A DNA stretch of 64,000 nt from positions 21,940 to 85,939 of the forward strand of contig CAMDLR010000005.1 of the NCBI GenBank assembly GCA_945901845.1, read 5' to 3'. The position numbers and the translations under genes are program-made. The stretch is from Sediminibacterium ginsengisoli (GTDB taxonomy: Bacteria; Bacteroidota; Bacteroidia; Chitinophagales; Chitinophagaceae). Positions 35,949-48,600 of the stretch are shown piece by piece. Each line of letters starts with the position of its first letter. Within the stretch, counting starts at the first letter, position 1. Below the pieces are notes generated by a model. The model saw only the letters and a program-made list of their open reading frames with translations. It was not told the origin of the DNA and searched no databases.

Positions 35949-36368
35949 ATGCAGCGTATTTATTTAACGTTTGTTGTTCTATTTCTATTTATTGCAGGGG
36001 CATCTGCACAAACCAATAATAAACTGGTGGCAGCAAGTATTGCGCGCGGGAAAACAGTTTACCTACAGCGTTGTATGGTATGCCATCAAGCAGATGGAGG
36101 TGGTGTTCCAAAACTCAACGCACCATTAGATGCATCTACCGCCGTTAATGGATCTGACGTATCTAAACTGATAAAGTATATTGTAAAAGGTTTTGCAGAC
36201 CGTGTTGAAATTGATGGAGAACTCTATTCCAATGCCATGCCTGCAGCCGCAGATTTAACGGATCAACAAATTGCAGACGTACTCACTTTTATAAGAAGTA
36301 ATTGGTCCAATAAAGCAGGTCCTGTATCAACGTTGCAAGTAAAACAAACAAGAAGCAAATTAAAATAG
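35949..36368 (+). CDS. exported monohaem cytochrome c
   Basis: A 139-residue class I-like cytochrome c: signal peptide of about 20 residues (ending ASAQ), the haem-binding CMVCH near residue 42, and a Met in YSNAMPAAADLTDQQIADVLTFIRSNW that is the probable axial ligand. Position 6 bases after the dehydrogenase suggests that it takes electrons from it and passes them to the respiratory chain (inference). It is followed 16 bases later by hisB. Confidence 0.87.
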   Translation: MQRIYLTFVVLFLFIAGASAQTNNKLVAASIARGKTVYLQRCMVCHQADGGGVPKLNAPLDASTAVNGSDVSKLIKYIVKGFADRVEIDGELYSNAMPAAADLTDQQIADVLTFIRSNWSNKAGPVSTLQVKQTRSKLK

Positions 36369-36384
36369 CGTATAATAATCTGGC

Positions 36385-37515
36385 ATGAAGCGAATTTTAT
36401 TTATAGATAGAGACGGTGTGATTTTACAAGAGCCGCCACAAGATTTTCAAGTAGATAGCACAGATAAAACAAGCTTTGTACCGGGCGCTATTGTTGGACT
36501 CTCAAATATTGCCGCATCACTCGATTATTATAAAGTAATGGTCACCAACCAAGATGGACTTGGTACGACATCCTATCCAGCAGATACTTTTTATCCCTAC
36601 CAAAATTTAATGCTTCGTACACTTGAAGGCGAAGGGTTCACGTTTGATGAGGTGATGATTGACAAAACATTTGCACACGAAGATGCGCCTACGCGTAAGC
36701 CGGGCACGGGCTTACTTACGCATCTGATGAATAATCCGGCTTACGATTTGACCAACTCATATGTTATAGGCGACCGCTACACCGATATACAACTAGCTAA
36801 AAATTTAGGGTGTAAAGCTATTTATTTTAAAAGTGATTTGCACCCGCTTACTCCCGAGCAGGATCAAGACTTACGCGGTACCATCGCGCTTGAAACAAGT
36901 AGCTGGCAGGAAGTGTATAGTTTTTTAAAACTAGGCATTCGAAAAGTGAGCCATGCGCGAAACACCAACGAAACAAAAATACAAGTAGACATTAACTTGA
37001 CAGGATCTGGTATTGCCAACATACATACTGGGCTTGGATTTTTTGACCATATGCTCGATCAAATTGCGCGTCATGGAAATATAGATCTAGCCATCACTAC
37101 GAGTGGTGATTTACACATTGATGAGCACCACACGATTGAGGATACTGGACTAGCGCTTGGCGAAGCGTTTGCTTTGGCGCTGGCCGACAAGCGCGGGATG
37201 GAGCGTTATGGCTTTGCGCTTCCAATGGATGAAGCAGAAGCAAAAGTACTCATTGATTTTGGTGGTCGAAATTGGTTGGTATGGGATGCAAGTTTTAAAA
37301 GAGAAAAAATAGGAGAGATGCCTACCGAAATGTTTTTCCATTTCTTTAAATCCTTTTCGGACGCAGCAAAGTGTAATTTAAACATTAGTTGTGTTGGCGA
37401 TAATGAGCATCATAAAATAGAAGCCATCTTTAAAGCATTTGCAAAAGCGATTAAAATGGCGGTTAAGCGCGATGCTTTTTCCAATCACTTACCCACTACA
37501 AAAGGGGTTTTGTAA
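36385..37515 (+). CDS. hisB: bifunctional histidinol-phosphatase/imidazoleglycerol-phosphate dehydratase
   Basis: The 376 residues combine two histidine enzymes. The N-terminal HAD phosphatase (about 1-170) has the catalytic D8-x-D10 in LFIDRDGVILQEPP and VIGDRYTDIQLAKNLG as motif IV. The C-terminal IGP dehydratase (about 180-376) has FFDHMLDQIARHG, DEHHTIEDTGLALGEAF, and HHKIEAIFKAFAKA, with the Mn-binding His residues. hisH, hisA, hisF and hisI do not follow; the next gene is on the opposite strand, 9 bases away. Confidence 0.95.
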   Translation: MKRILFIDRDGVILQEPPQDFQVDSTDKTSFVPGAIVGLSNIAASLDYYKVMVTNQDGLGTTSYPADTFYPYQNLMLRTLEGEGFTFDEVMIDKTFAHEDAPTRKPGTGLLTHLMNNPAYDLTNSYVIGDRYTDIQLAKNLGCKAIYFKSDLHPLTPEQDQDLRGTIALETSSWQEVYSFLKLGIRKVSHARNTNETKIQVDINLTGSGIANIHTGLGFFDHMLDQIARHGNIDLAITTSGDLHIDEHHTIEDTGLALGEAFALALADKRGMERYGFALPMDEAEAKVLIDFGGRNWLVWDASFKREKIGEMPTEMFFHFFKSFSDAAKCNLNISCVGDNEHHKIEAIFKAFAKAIKMAVKRDAFSNHLPTTKGVL

Positions 37516-37520
37516 AACCC
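37505..37520. terminator. weak hairpin at the hisB 3' end
   Basis: A 7-bp inverted repeat (GGGTTTT at 37505-37511 and AAAACCC at 37514-37520) spans the hisB stop, just before the convergent oxidoreductase stop. It lacks a clear T-run, so termination is tentative. Confidence 0.3.
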
Positions 37521-37524
37521 AGAA

Positions 37525-38499
37525 TTATTGTAGGATAGAAGTATTGTTGATTTTGTCTAAAATTTTATGCGCCACTTCCATCGCTAAATAGCCATCAATT
37601 TCACTTACCACAGTAGGCTTATTGTTTACAATTGCATCTACAAAAGAAGTAAGTTCTAGTTTAATGGCATTTAGTGGTTCGATGCTTGGATTTGCAATAG
37701 CAATTGTTTTTTTGCCATTAGGCGTATCAATATCAAAAGAAAATGCATCAACATCTTCAGGTTGTTTTAACTTAATGATTTCAGTTTTCTTTTCTAACAA
37801 ATCAATACCAATGTAGGCGTCTTTTTGGAACAGCCTTACTTTGCGCATTTTTTTCATTGAAATGCGACTACTTGTTAAGTTGGCTACACATCCATTGTTA
37901 AATTCAATTCTTACATTGGCAATATCAGGCGTGTCGGTCATAACGGCTACGCCACTTGCTGAAATTGATTTAACATCAGATTTTACGAGGCTTAAAATAA
38001 TATCAATGTCATGAATCATTAAATCTAAAATCACACTAACCTCTGTGCCTCTTGGATTAAATTGTGCTAGCCTATGCACTTCAATAAACATAGGGTTGAG
38101 GTTCATTTCTTTTAAAGCTAAATAGGCAGGATTAAATCTTTCTACATGACCCACTTGCATTTTCACGCCAGCTTCTCTCACCATGTTCACTAGATCTTTA
38201 CCTTCTTGTAGGGTGTGGGCTAAAGGTTTTTCAACAAATACATGTTTACCTTTTCGGATGGCCATCATACAAACTTCGTAATGCAAATCGGTGGGCGTGA
38301 TAACATCGATAACATCACAGGCTTCAATTAATTTTTCTTCATCAGAAAATCTTTTGAGGCCATATGTATTAATGACTTCATTGGCGTTGTCATTATTTGG
38401 ATCAAAAAATCCAATAATTTTTACGCCTTCAATTTCTTTCCAATTTGTTATATGAAACTTGCCGAGGTGTCCAACGCCAAAAATCCCTACTTTAAGCAT
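37525..38499 (-). CDS. Gfo/Idh/MocA-family oxidoreductase
   Basis: A 324-residue NAD(P)-dependent enzyme: Rossmann domain MLKVGIFGVGHLGKFHITNW, ITPTDLHYEVCMMAIRKGKHVFVEKPLAHTL with the catalytic Lys, and VGHVERFNPA. The form with VGHVERFNPAYLAL and ILDLMIHDIDIILSLV resembles the GnnA-like UDP-GlcNAc 3-dehydrogenase group that feeds lipid A with amide-linked chains, but assignment needs the partner aminotransferase, which is not seen here. It is unrelated in detail to the other Gfo/Idh protein at 17.8-18.9 kb. Confidence 0.82.
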   Translation of the reverse strand: MLKVGIFGVGHLGKFHITNWKEIEGVKIIGFFDPNNDNANEVINTYGLKRFSDEEKLIEACDVIDVITPTDLHYEVCMMAIRKGKHVFVEKPLAHTLQEGKDLVNMVREAGVKMQVGHVERFNPAYLALKEMNLNPMFIEVHRLAQFNPRGTEVSVILDLMIHDIDIILSLVKSDVKSISASGVAVMTDTPDIANVRIEFNNGCVANLTSSRISMKKMRKVRLFQKDAYIGIDLLEKKTEIIKLKQPEDVDAFSFDIDTPNGKKTIAIANPSIEPLNAIKLELTSFVDAIVNNKPTVVSEIDGYLAMEVAHKILDKINNTSILQ

Positions 38500-38572
38500 G
38501 TATGTATTTATTTGGCGTAAAGGTAGGCAAACGGGATCCTTTAACTATCTAGGGGCATCTTATGTGGATATT

Positions 38573-39631
38573 TTACTTCTTTTTCTTAACAGGCGCTTTT
38601 TTAGTAGGTGCCTTTTTAGGCGGGGCTTTCTTTGATATAGGTTTCTTTCCAGTAGTAGCCTTTTTCTTAGCAGGCGCTTTTTTAATGGACTTTTTCTTTT
38701 TACTACTTGATTTTACGCCTTTTTTAGACTTTTTAGATATGCTCGTTGGCCTTTTTCCTGTATTGATATTGTTATTTGTAGTTGGATTTCTGTTATGAAT
38801 TATATCAGCTTTATCAAAAATGACCATCTCTGATTTAAGTTGCTGGGTTGTTATATCAATTAACAGTTGTGGGTCTATTGGTATACCATTATATCTTGTT
38901 TCAAAATGAAGGTGTGGTCCTGTGGAGTGTCCTGTTGAACCACCTAAGCCAATAAATTGTCCACTTTTTACGTATTGGTTTTCTACTACATTGATGTTGT
39001 TTAAATGCCCATACAATGTTTCTAATCCATTTTTATGTCTTATAACAATACAATTACCATACCCTCCGGTGTTTGGTTTGGCAAAGCGCACCACACCATC
39101 AAATGCAGATACAACAGAGTCTCCAAAATTTAAGCTTAAGTCGAGGCCCTGATGTTGTTTCCCCCATCTATTTCCGAATACCGAATTCATTCTACCATAC
39201 CATGTTAGTGTGAACTTTTCGTCATCTTTAATTAAGTTGAATAAAATTTCATCTGTCGTATCAGATATAGTTTTTTGTGTAAACAAACTAGAGTTAGACC
39301 AATCTCTGATAAATATAGAGTCATTAGAAAGTAGATGTTCTGCTAACTGTTGTGCACTATCTTCGTCTAAGCCCGGTTCAGTGATCCATGTTTTTTTACT
39401 TCTATTAATTACTACAGGATATCTATAGGTTTTACTTGACTTAAATCTGCTTTTTTTCTTACCGCTTTTTGTCGCTTTCTTTTTTTTAGGGGTATTTTTT
39501 TTCTTTGTTGTTTTACTTTTGCTGCCTTTTTTTGATTGTGCAATACTTTCAGGCATAACAACAAATAATGCAATTAATATACTTAATACATAAAAGGCTT
39601 TGCGTAAAGTGGATGTAAGTTGCATGATCAT
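38573..39631 (-). CDS. M23/LytM-family endopeptidase with lysine-rich flanks
   Basis: The 352-residue exported protein is predicted to cut peptidoglycan cross-links. After a signal peptide (about residues 1-32, ending SIAQ) a Lys/Ser-rich linker runs to about 65. The LytM domain (about 145-260) has the Zn motif HQGLD (HxGxD) and HLHFE (HxH), with YGNCIVIRHKNGLETLYGHLN, so it should be active. The last 65 residues are a lysine/proline/alanine-rich tail with repeated KKAP units. It starts 1 base after the stop of the giant T9SS substrate gene, so the two are probably co-expressed. ATGs at 39631 and 39625 are both usable. Confidence 0.85.
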   Translation of the reverse strand: MIMQLTSTLRKAFYVLSILIALFVVMPESIAQSKKGSKSKTTKKKNTPKKKKATKSGKKKSRFKSSKTYRYPVVINRSKKTWITEPGLDEDSAQQLAEHLLSNDSIFIRDWSNSSLFTQKTISDTTDEILFNLIKDDEKFTLTWYGRMNSVFGNRWGKQHQGLDLSLNFGDSVVSAFDGVVRFAKPNTGGYGNCIVIRHKNGLETLYGHLNNINVVENQYVKSGQFIGLGGSTGHSTGPHLHFETRYNGIPIDPQLLIDITTQQLKSEMVIFDKADIIHNRNPTTNNNINTGKRPTSISKKSKKGVKSSSKKKKSIKKAPAKKKATTGKKPISKKAPPKKAPTKKAPVKKKK

Positions 39632-39632
39632 C

Positions 39633-42600
39633 TTATTGATATCTAATTAGGGTTACGTTGCCTTGTCTTATAACAGGTTTATTGTTGTAGTCAAATCCTT
39701 GTATGATCCAAGTGTATGTTTCCATGGGTTGATTTACGCCATTACTTGTGCCATCCCAGTATTTACTCATATCTGAAGTAGTAAATACTTCGTGACCAAA
39801 CCTGTCATAAATTTTAAAGTATTTAATAGCGGTAACTCCCACATAAATTGGTTTAAATATGGCATTGTCTCTATTATTACTTGAAGGTATAAATGCCCTT
39901 GGTAAGAATATGTCTGTTCCTGGGAATCCCCATATTTCTTGTCTATCTGTTATGGTACAACCTGCCGAATCGATGATCGTAATTTTGTAGGTTGTTTTTG
40001 GATGTTGCACGTTAATGTTAACACATCTGCTATCAATTGGATTGATATCGGTGCTTGGAGACCATGTATATTTATCGCCACCAGGGACTGCACATAAACT
40101 TTGTGATACATTGTACTGTAAGTATTTGATAGCATACACAGAATCTCTTCTTCTATCAATAATTTTCAATGGCACTGTAATTGAATCTTGCATCGATGGA
40201 CAAAGATTTCCACCCACAATTAATTGAACAGGGAAAGTGCCAATATTCTTATAAATATGAACGGGACTAGCAACACTATTAAAAGAGTTGTCTCCAAAAT
40301 TCCATTTCCATGATCCAACTTTGTCTGCATAGCCAGCTATACTAGAATCCTTAAAGAAAATCGGGGATTCGACACAATAGTTTACGATGCCAAATTTAGC
40401 TTTTGGATAGCCGATAACAATGACCGAATCTACAAAAGTAGAAGTCAGACATGAACTATCTGCTCTAACAGTTAAGCGAACCTTAAACGTTCCAGCAAAT
40501 TTAAATCGGTGTGTAGGGTTAGCTGTGTAATTGAGCGGAATTCCATCACCAAAATCCCAAGTGTAGGATATGAATCGTGTGCTGCCATATCCAAGCGAAG
40601 AGGTGTTTACAAACGGTATGGAGTCTGTTAAACAAATTTGTTTAGGCATAACAAATGCTGCTTTTGGTGGACCAAATACAGTCAATTTTTTTCTAGTTGG
40701 TAATGATGAGCAACCTTCGTTGTTGGTAATCACCAATGATATTGTATAAGTACCTGGTTTGCTATAAAAATGCGACGGATTTTGACTACTAGAAGTAGTG
40801 CCATCACCAAAATCCCATAACCAACGTATGATTGTTTCAGGTGTTCTAGGAATCGATTCATCTTTAAATTTGATCGTAATAGAGTCGATACATGTAGTTG
40901 TATCGCTCATACTAAACACGGCGGTAGGAAGTGCTTTGGCGTCTAATTGAACAATAGCTGAGTCTACGCAACCGTTAACGGTTGTTGCTACTTGTTTAAT
41001 ATAATAGCTCACTAAATTTCCGGTAATATTTGGTGGCACTAGTACTTTAGGGCTTATTGCTGTTGCAGATGGGAAAAATAAAAGCGGGTTTCCGGTAGGC
41101 GATATGTATGACCAAACTTTGGAAGTTGGAACATTACTTGTTTGATCCGTTAACTGCAAAGTATTTTCACCACAAACAAGTGCATTACTAATTGTAAATT
41201 TAACATTTGGTCTTCTATACAATGAAATGTTGGTTGTTGTATCAGCTTTACATCCATTGATTGAAGTTGCCGTTAATTTTATAGCATAAACCGTATCTAT
41301 ATTGCCAGGATTATCCCCAAATTGGAGTTGGAAACGTTTGTTGATACTTGTTGGCAATACTTGTATTCCAGATGGTTTATTGAGGGTTACATTTGTAAGC
41401 GCCCATGTTGCATTGTAAATATTATTTTTTGCAATGATACTCTCGGTTACAAAGTTTTTGAATCCAACCGGATTTCCGCAAATTTCTTTAGTTGTAACTG
41501 TAAAGTTTGGAGCAGGAGCCGGATAGATCGTTATCTTTTTTGTGACACTATCGTTACAGCCAGTACCCGTATAGGTTGTAACTAGTTTGACGTACAAGAT
41601 GGAATCCAAGATATTTGAATTATTTCTAAATGTAAACGTAGGACTATTTAGACTCGTGACTTTGCTGTCATTTACATACCAATCATAAATTAAGCCTGCC
41701 GTTTGATTGTTATTGCCGTAATAACTTGTATTTGTAAATGCAAGTGGTAGGTTTGCGCAAATAGTAGAATCGGCAGTAACATTTGCTTTTACACTATTTG
41801 GCCTAGTTATTACTTGTCTTGAGAAAATATCTTGCGTACAGCCCCATTTGCTATAAGCAATGAGTTGAAGTGTTACCGTATCACTTTCATTTTGTATGAT
41901 ATAGTCTGGCGCAAGCACTGAGCTATCGTAATTACCTTGTAAAAATCCAAACCTGTCATAAATACGCCACTCATATCTCCAAATATCATTCGCCCCCGGG
42001 AAGTCTTGTACTTTAATATGATCTCTAATTTTAAATGGAGCACAGCCTAAAGTATCTGTGTTAAAGAAGGCACGAGCATTTGGATGCACTGTTATTTGTT
42101 GAAGCGCAGTTGTATCTAAACATCCCTGCGGATTACTTACAAATAATCTAACCGTGTACACGCTATCAACCACACCCGTATTTGTAAACGTATATGTTAA
42201 ATTTTGTGCGCTGGTATTTAATTTGACAATATTATCTTTCCTAACTTCCCATCTAGATGTAATCGCGTTTATACCCAATCCATTTTTAGGGTCAGATGTA
42301 TTTCTAAATGTTTTGGTCCAAGGTCCACAACTATCAATTTTCCCAACCGTAAATGAAGCTGTTGGTTTGGGATGAATGGTAATAAATCTATATAAGGAGT
42401 CGATACAATCATCGAACCCTTTCACTGTAACAGATTGCTTAACCTTGTATGCAATTGAATTTGCTGTATTGTTTATTGGGAATATAATATTAGGGATATT
42501 AGAATTTGCGCTAAATAATGATAACCCTCCTGTAGGTAAAACAGTCCACTGTCTATTTAGCGAATCGTTAGGGAAGTTGATGGTATTGTCTGTTGGATTT

Positions 42601-45600
42601 ACAATATATATTCCACAACCTTCTACTGGTATCGTAAAGTTTACATTAGGTCTTCTTCGAATTTTGATTGATTTTGTAAGTGTATCGATACATCCGTTTA
42701 CAGTGTAAATCATCATGTTGATATTGTAGCTAGTGTCTACCGTACCTTTTGCGTCTTTAAACTTAAAGTTAGGTTTAGCTGCAATAAATGGCGCAGTCGT
42801 AGAATCGATAATTATCGCTTTTGCCGTATCATATAGATTGTTGTACGTAACAGACCATTTGTATTGAGGTACTGTTCCATTTTTAAACAAGGAGCTATTA
42901 TTGATACTAGAATTCACCCCGCTGATTGTGGTACAAACTTCATCTGCTTTATCAATCGTAAATATTGCTTTAGGTTTTGGATACACGACTAGATTACCAA
43001 CACTACTACTGTCTTTACAGTTATTAATTGTTTCAGATACCACTAATTTAATGGTGTAAATAGTATCTCGGGTGTTGCTATTATTGATTAAATTAAAAGT
43101 TCCTGGAACGCCCGCATTGCTTAATAAAGAACCGTTTGCATACCATGCATATCTAAGTGTGCTAGTTGATCTGTTAGGCCCAATGTAGCTGGTATTTACA
43201 GCTTGCGTACTTAACATGGTACAACTGTTTTGTGGTGCCACCGTAAAGTTTACAATTGGGTTTTGATAGGTGTAAACAATTCTGTTTACAGAGTCAGGTC
43301 TACAACCATATAGGCTATTTACTTTTAGTGCAATGTGTAAGGTGTCATCTGCATTTGTTATCGTATAATTTGGTGGAGTTGGACTTACCGTGTTGGATAA
43401 AATATTTCCACGCTTGTCTCTAATAGTCCATTTATACGATGAGAATAAATTGATGGTTGGATCTGGTGAAGGGTCTGTTTTATTTACAACATTTAAGGAG
43501 TTGATCGCGTCAAATGGTGCACAAGCAGCTATTGTCCCAATTGTTAAATCAATACGTGCATCTGGATGAACAGTAATGGTATCTCTATACGTGTTTAAGC
43601 AGCCATTTGGCGATTTTGCAGTTAGGAAAATAGGGTATAAGCTATCTCTGATACCCGTGTTTGTAAATGTATAATTTACCTGTGTTGTATAGTTTGTGTT
43701 AATTAAACTATATACAGGGACTGAGCCTCCATTTCTTAAAATATCAATTCCCCAAGTAAATGTTCCATTAGTTAGTGGGCTGCTATTTACAGAAGAATTA
43801 TTAATAAATGTTCTTGTTATTGGACCACAGTCTGCTCTTACGCCACCAATATTAAAGCTAGCAATTGGTAGGGGGTCAATCGTAACTGAAATACTTTGTT
43901 GATTTGTACAACCATTTGCGGTCAGTGTAAACACATAATTTACAACAATTGGATTTGGTGAGGTATTTATAAGTGTTTCACTAATTGCACCACTGCCATT
44001 TGCTGCTGGGTTAGAGATCCCTCCAATGTTTGCTCTTGTCCAAGTATAGGTTGTTCCAACTGTTGCACTGGTTGGGTTATAATAGAATGGTGTTCCACTA
44101 CATTGAGCAGGAAGGGTTAGTAAACTTGTTAATTGTGGTGTTGGATTCACAATTACATTTACTGTCTGTGTGTTAGGACAACCATACGTTGTTAGTGCAA
44201 AGGAATATGGAACTGTAATTCGGTTAGGCGTTGTGTTAATGAGTGTTTCATTTATCACACCTGTTCCAGTACCTGCTGTATTGCTAATACCGACAATCGT
44301 ATTTCTTGTCCAAATCCAACTAACACCATCTGTTGGGCTAATTGGGTTGTAGCTAAAATTGGTTGCGTTACAAATAGCAGGTGGCGTTAGTGTAGAAGTT
44401 AAAATTGGCTTAGGACTCACCGTAATTTCTACATTAAATGGAGCACCAACACAACTACCTGCTGTGCCAGAAGTTGGTGTTACAACATATGTTAATAGCC
44501 CTTGTGAATTACTATTGTTGGTGAGTAGTTGTGAAATATTTGAAACCGAACTTAATTGTGCAGCACCTCCAGAAATCGCACCTAATGGATTGCTTGTTGG
44601 AGCAGTATTCCAAGTGTAGGTTGTACTTGCTGGCACAATCAAATTACCGCCATTTACAGGGGTAATCATAAATGTTGTATTGCTACAAATCGTTTGCGTT
44701 TGTGTTGTAATAACAGGTTTTGGATTAACAGTTACGGTTACCAAGAATGTTGCACCAATACACTGGCCTGTAGCACCAGATTTTGGCGTAACGGTATAGG
44801 TAATTTGTTGGGCAACGTTGGTATTATTAGTAAGCGTTTGACCAATTGATGATTGACCAATAGTTACATCTGATTGTCCCGTAATGTTATTGTTGTTTGT
44901 ACTTACAAACCAAGTGTAGGTAGTACTGCTTGGTAAAATGTTTCCGCCACCATTAGATAATGGAACTGAAAATGCAGAGCCACTACAACTCGAAACATTT
45001 TGTGTTGTTATAAGCGGTCTAGCATAAATAGTTGCTGTTGCAGAAAATTGCGTACTAGAGCATCCATTTGAATTTGCAATTACATTGTATGTTGCAGTTT
45101 GAGATGTATTTGATGGGTTTGTTAATGTGCCTCCAACAGTATTTTGAGCAGATCCTGTGGTACCACCCGTTAAACCACCGGTTACAGTAGGTAATGATGA
45201 CCAAGTGTAGGTTGTACCTGTTGGGATCACATCTGTACCTACACCATCTGTAAGTGTAAAGGTAAATGGATCATTACTACAAGCAGCAGTTATTTTAGTT
45301 GCAATAATTGCTTTTGGTTTAATAGTTGCAACAACAGTAAAGCCTTGCCCGGTGCAAGTAGTACTACCTGGTACAGATGGACTTATGGTGTAAGTAGCTG
45401 TTTGTTCTACACTAGTTGGGTTGGTTAAGTTACCAGATACGCTTAGTGCAGTATTACCTGCAGCTCCGCCTGTCATGTTTCCTGTTACAATTGGCGCAGA
45501 CCAAGTGTAGGTAATACCATTTGGTACGATATCACCATTACTTCCATTTGTTATTGTGGTCGTAAATAACTCATTGCTACAAGCGAGTACTGTTTTTGCA

Positions 45601-48600
45601 CTGATTAATGGTTTAGGATTCACAGTAACAGTAATTGTAAATGTTGGCCCTGTACAATTGCCAACATCACCTGATACTGGTGTAACAGTATATACTACTG
45701 TTTGAACCGAGTTACTATTATTGGTAAGTGTTTGACCAATTGTATTTCCCGTAGTGTTACCATTTGATTCGCCAGTAATACTTGCGTTGTCTTGAACAGT
45801 CCAACTATAGGTTGTATTGGCAGGAACAATTTCTGATCCTGCATTAGCGGGTGTTATACTAAATGCAGTTCCACTACAAATTGTTTGTGTTTTATTTGCA
45901 ATTACTGGTCTTGCGTTTACGTTAACAACAATTGTAAAATTATTTCCATCGCAAGGACCTACTGGTGAAGTAGGTGTTACGGTATAGGTTGCTGTTTTTT
46001 GTGTATTTGTTGTATTGGCTAAATTGCCACTAAAGTTTGTTTGACTCGAAGATGCTGCACCACCTGTAACTGCACCAGCTGGGTTACTTACTGGAATAGA
46101 CCATGCATAAGTAGTATTTGCAGGAATAATATTTCCGTTGGTGCCATCGGTTGGTGTAAATGTAAAGGGAGTAACACTACAAATGTTTAAATCAGCAACC
46201 GTAATACTTGCCTTAGGGTTAACTGTAACGGTATAAGTAAATGCTGCGCCATCACAACTACCTGTTCTTGGTATAACCGTGTAGGTGGCTGTTTGTGGGG
46301 TATTGGATGGATTTACAAGGGTTCCATTAAGCGTAGTTTGTGCTGTTCCAGGTGCACCACCCGTTAATCCGCCTGTTATGTTTGGTGAATTCCAGCTAAA
46401 TGTTGTATTTGCTGGAACAGTAATGCCGCCTCCTGTTGTGAGTGTTCTTGTAAATGGAGTACCACTACAATATGCATTTGATTGGTTATTTATTATTGCT
46501 ACAGGATTAATTGTAACAGAGCCTGATGCATCACTTGCTTTTATACATCCGTTTGAATTTGTAACTATTACATAATAATAAAGTGAACCTACAGTGTTAG
46601 ATGCAGGTGTGTAGGTGTTTGTAGTTGAAGACGTTGTATTGGCAGCTACAACTGTCCATGAAACTGGCGTGAGACTCGTTGTTTTATACCAGGTATAGGT
46701 ATTAATATTGCCACTACCTGGGCTTGCGCTCACTGTTAAGTTTGTAGTTGCAGTATTTAAACAAGCTGTTTGATTACTGCTTGAAGGTTGTACGCTAATA
46801 CTTGGTAAATCATTTACTGTAAATGGTGCAGAAATAGCACTAGTAATTTGACATCCATTGGTGTTGTAAACAATCACATAATAATATAAAAGCCCACCGC
46901 TAGTAGCTAAAGGGGTGTAACTATTTGTTAGAGCACTTGATGCGTTGTTTGCAACAAGTGTACCACCTGTTGTGCTATTAGTTGTGTTGCTATACCATTC
47001 ATATTTTGAAATAGATCCACTTCCTGCTGTTGCAGTTACATATAATGCAGTAAATGTTTCGTTTAAGCATTTTGTTTGTATGTTTTGTGATGGCTGACTT
47101 GAAATTGTAGGTAATGGATTAACGTTTATTGAACCAGATACAATTGTAGTAGTAGTACAATTAAAGGAATTCGTAATTAATGCAAAATAGTATTTAGTAC
47201 CTGCTACGTTTGTTGGCGGTGTGTAAGTATTTGCATTTTCACCAGACAATGAAATGGCACCGGATGTACTTGATGTGTTGTTGCTGAACCACTGGTAACC
47301 AGTAGCTGATATAGTGCCAGCTGCAGTTGAAGCTGTTACACTTAAATTAGCAGGTGTAGCATTTAAACAAATTGATTGCGTAACTAATGAAAAAGCATTG
47401 ATTACCGGTGAATCATTTACTAAAATCGCTACTGCATTGGATGCTAGTATACTACAGCCTGAAGCGCCACCGCCATTATTAATGTTTACATAATAATACG
47501 TAGTTCCAACCGTTGAAGTAGAAGGTGTATAAGTGGTACTTGTAGCACCTGTTATTGGGGTACCCCCAGCATTGGTATTGGTTGTATTACTATACCACTG
47601 ATAGGTTGGCGTACCTAGTCCACCAGCTGTTGCTGTTACGCTCAATGCTGTTGCAGTTGTATTTTGACAATACGTAGCGCCTGTTGGTTGTGAATTAATA
47701 ACTGGAGCAGCATACACATTGATAGCGCCCGAAACAAGAGTTTTTGTTTTACAGCCCCAACTATTTGTGATTTCACAGAAATAATAAGTGGTTCCTGTTG
47801 TTGAAGTTGGTGGGGTGAAAGTTGCATTTGTTGCACCATTTATTAGCGTACCACTTGCATTAGAAGAAGAAGTATTGCTATACCATTGATAGCCTGATAT
47901 AGTTCCAGTTGTTGTGGTTGCAGAAGCAGTCATACTTGTTGCAGTACTACTAATACATAAACTTTCAGTTGCAAAAGTGCTTGAAGTAATAACTGGTAAA
48001 GGATGTACCGTAATGGTTACGATGGCAGAATTTAAATTATTACATCCGGATGCTCCACCTGTTGCTCCGTTACTTACATTGGCAAAATAATAGGTGGTTC
48101 CCGCGCTACTAATATTTGGAGTATAAGTAGCTGTTGATGCAACAAGTGTTCCGCCTGTTGTTGATGCGGTTGTATTTGAATACCACTGGTAGGTTGCAGT
48201 TCCATAACCGCCAGCTGTTGCGCCAGGTATAGATAGCGCTACAGGTGTTGCTCCAGCACAATAAGTTGCAGACACAGGATCTGTTGTTATTGTAGGTGTT
48301 GCATACACTTTTATTTCTGTTATACTTGAAGTTTCTGTGTTGCAATTAGAGGAAGATGTTGGTCCGCCATTGGTTACAGCTACATAATAGTATTTAACTC
48401 CAGCTGCTGTTGTTGGCGGTGTAAAAGTTGCATTGGTTTCGTTAGTTATAAGTGTTGCTCCTGAAGTAGATGCCGTTGTGTTGCTATACCACTGATAGTT
48501 TAGCGAACCATAACCACCATTTGTTATAGTAGGTGTTAATGATGCAGCTGGTGCGTTTATACAATAGCTTGTTGTAGTTGGTAATGCAGTTATTGTAGGT

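Noticed and set aside
38562..38798. 78-residue Phe-rich hydrophobic frame on the plus strand
   Set aside because: It is the complement of the AAA-rich lysine tail of the M23 peptidase; Phe-rich antisense is expected there.
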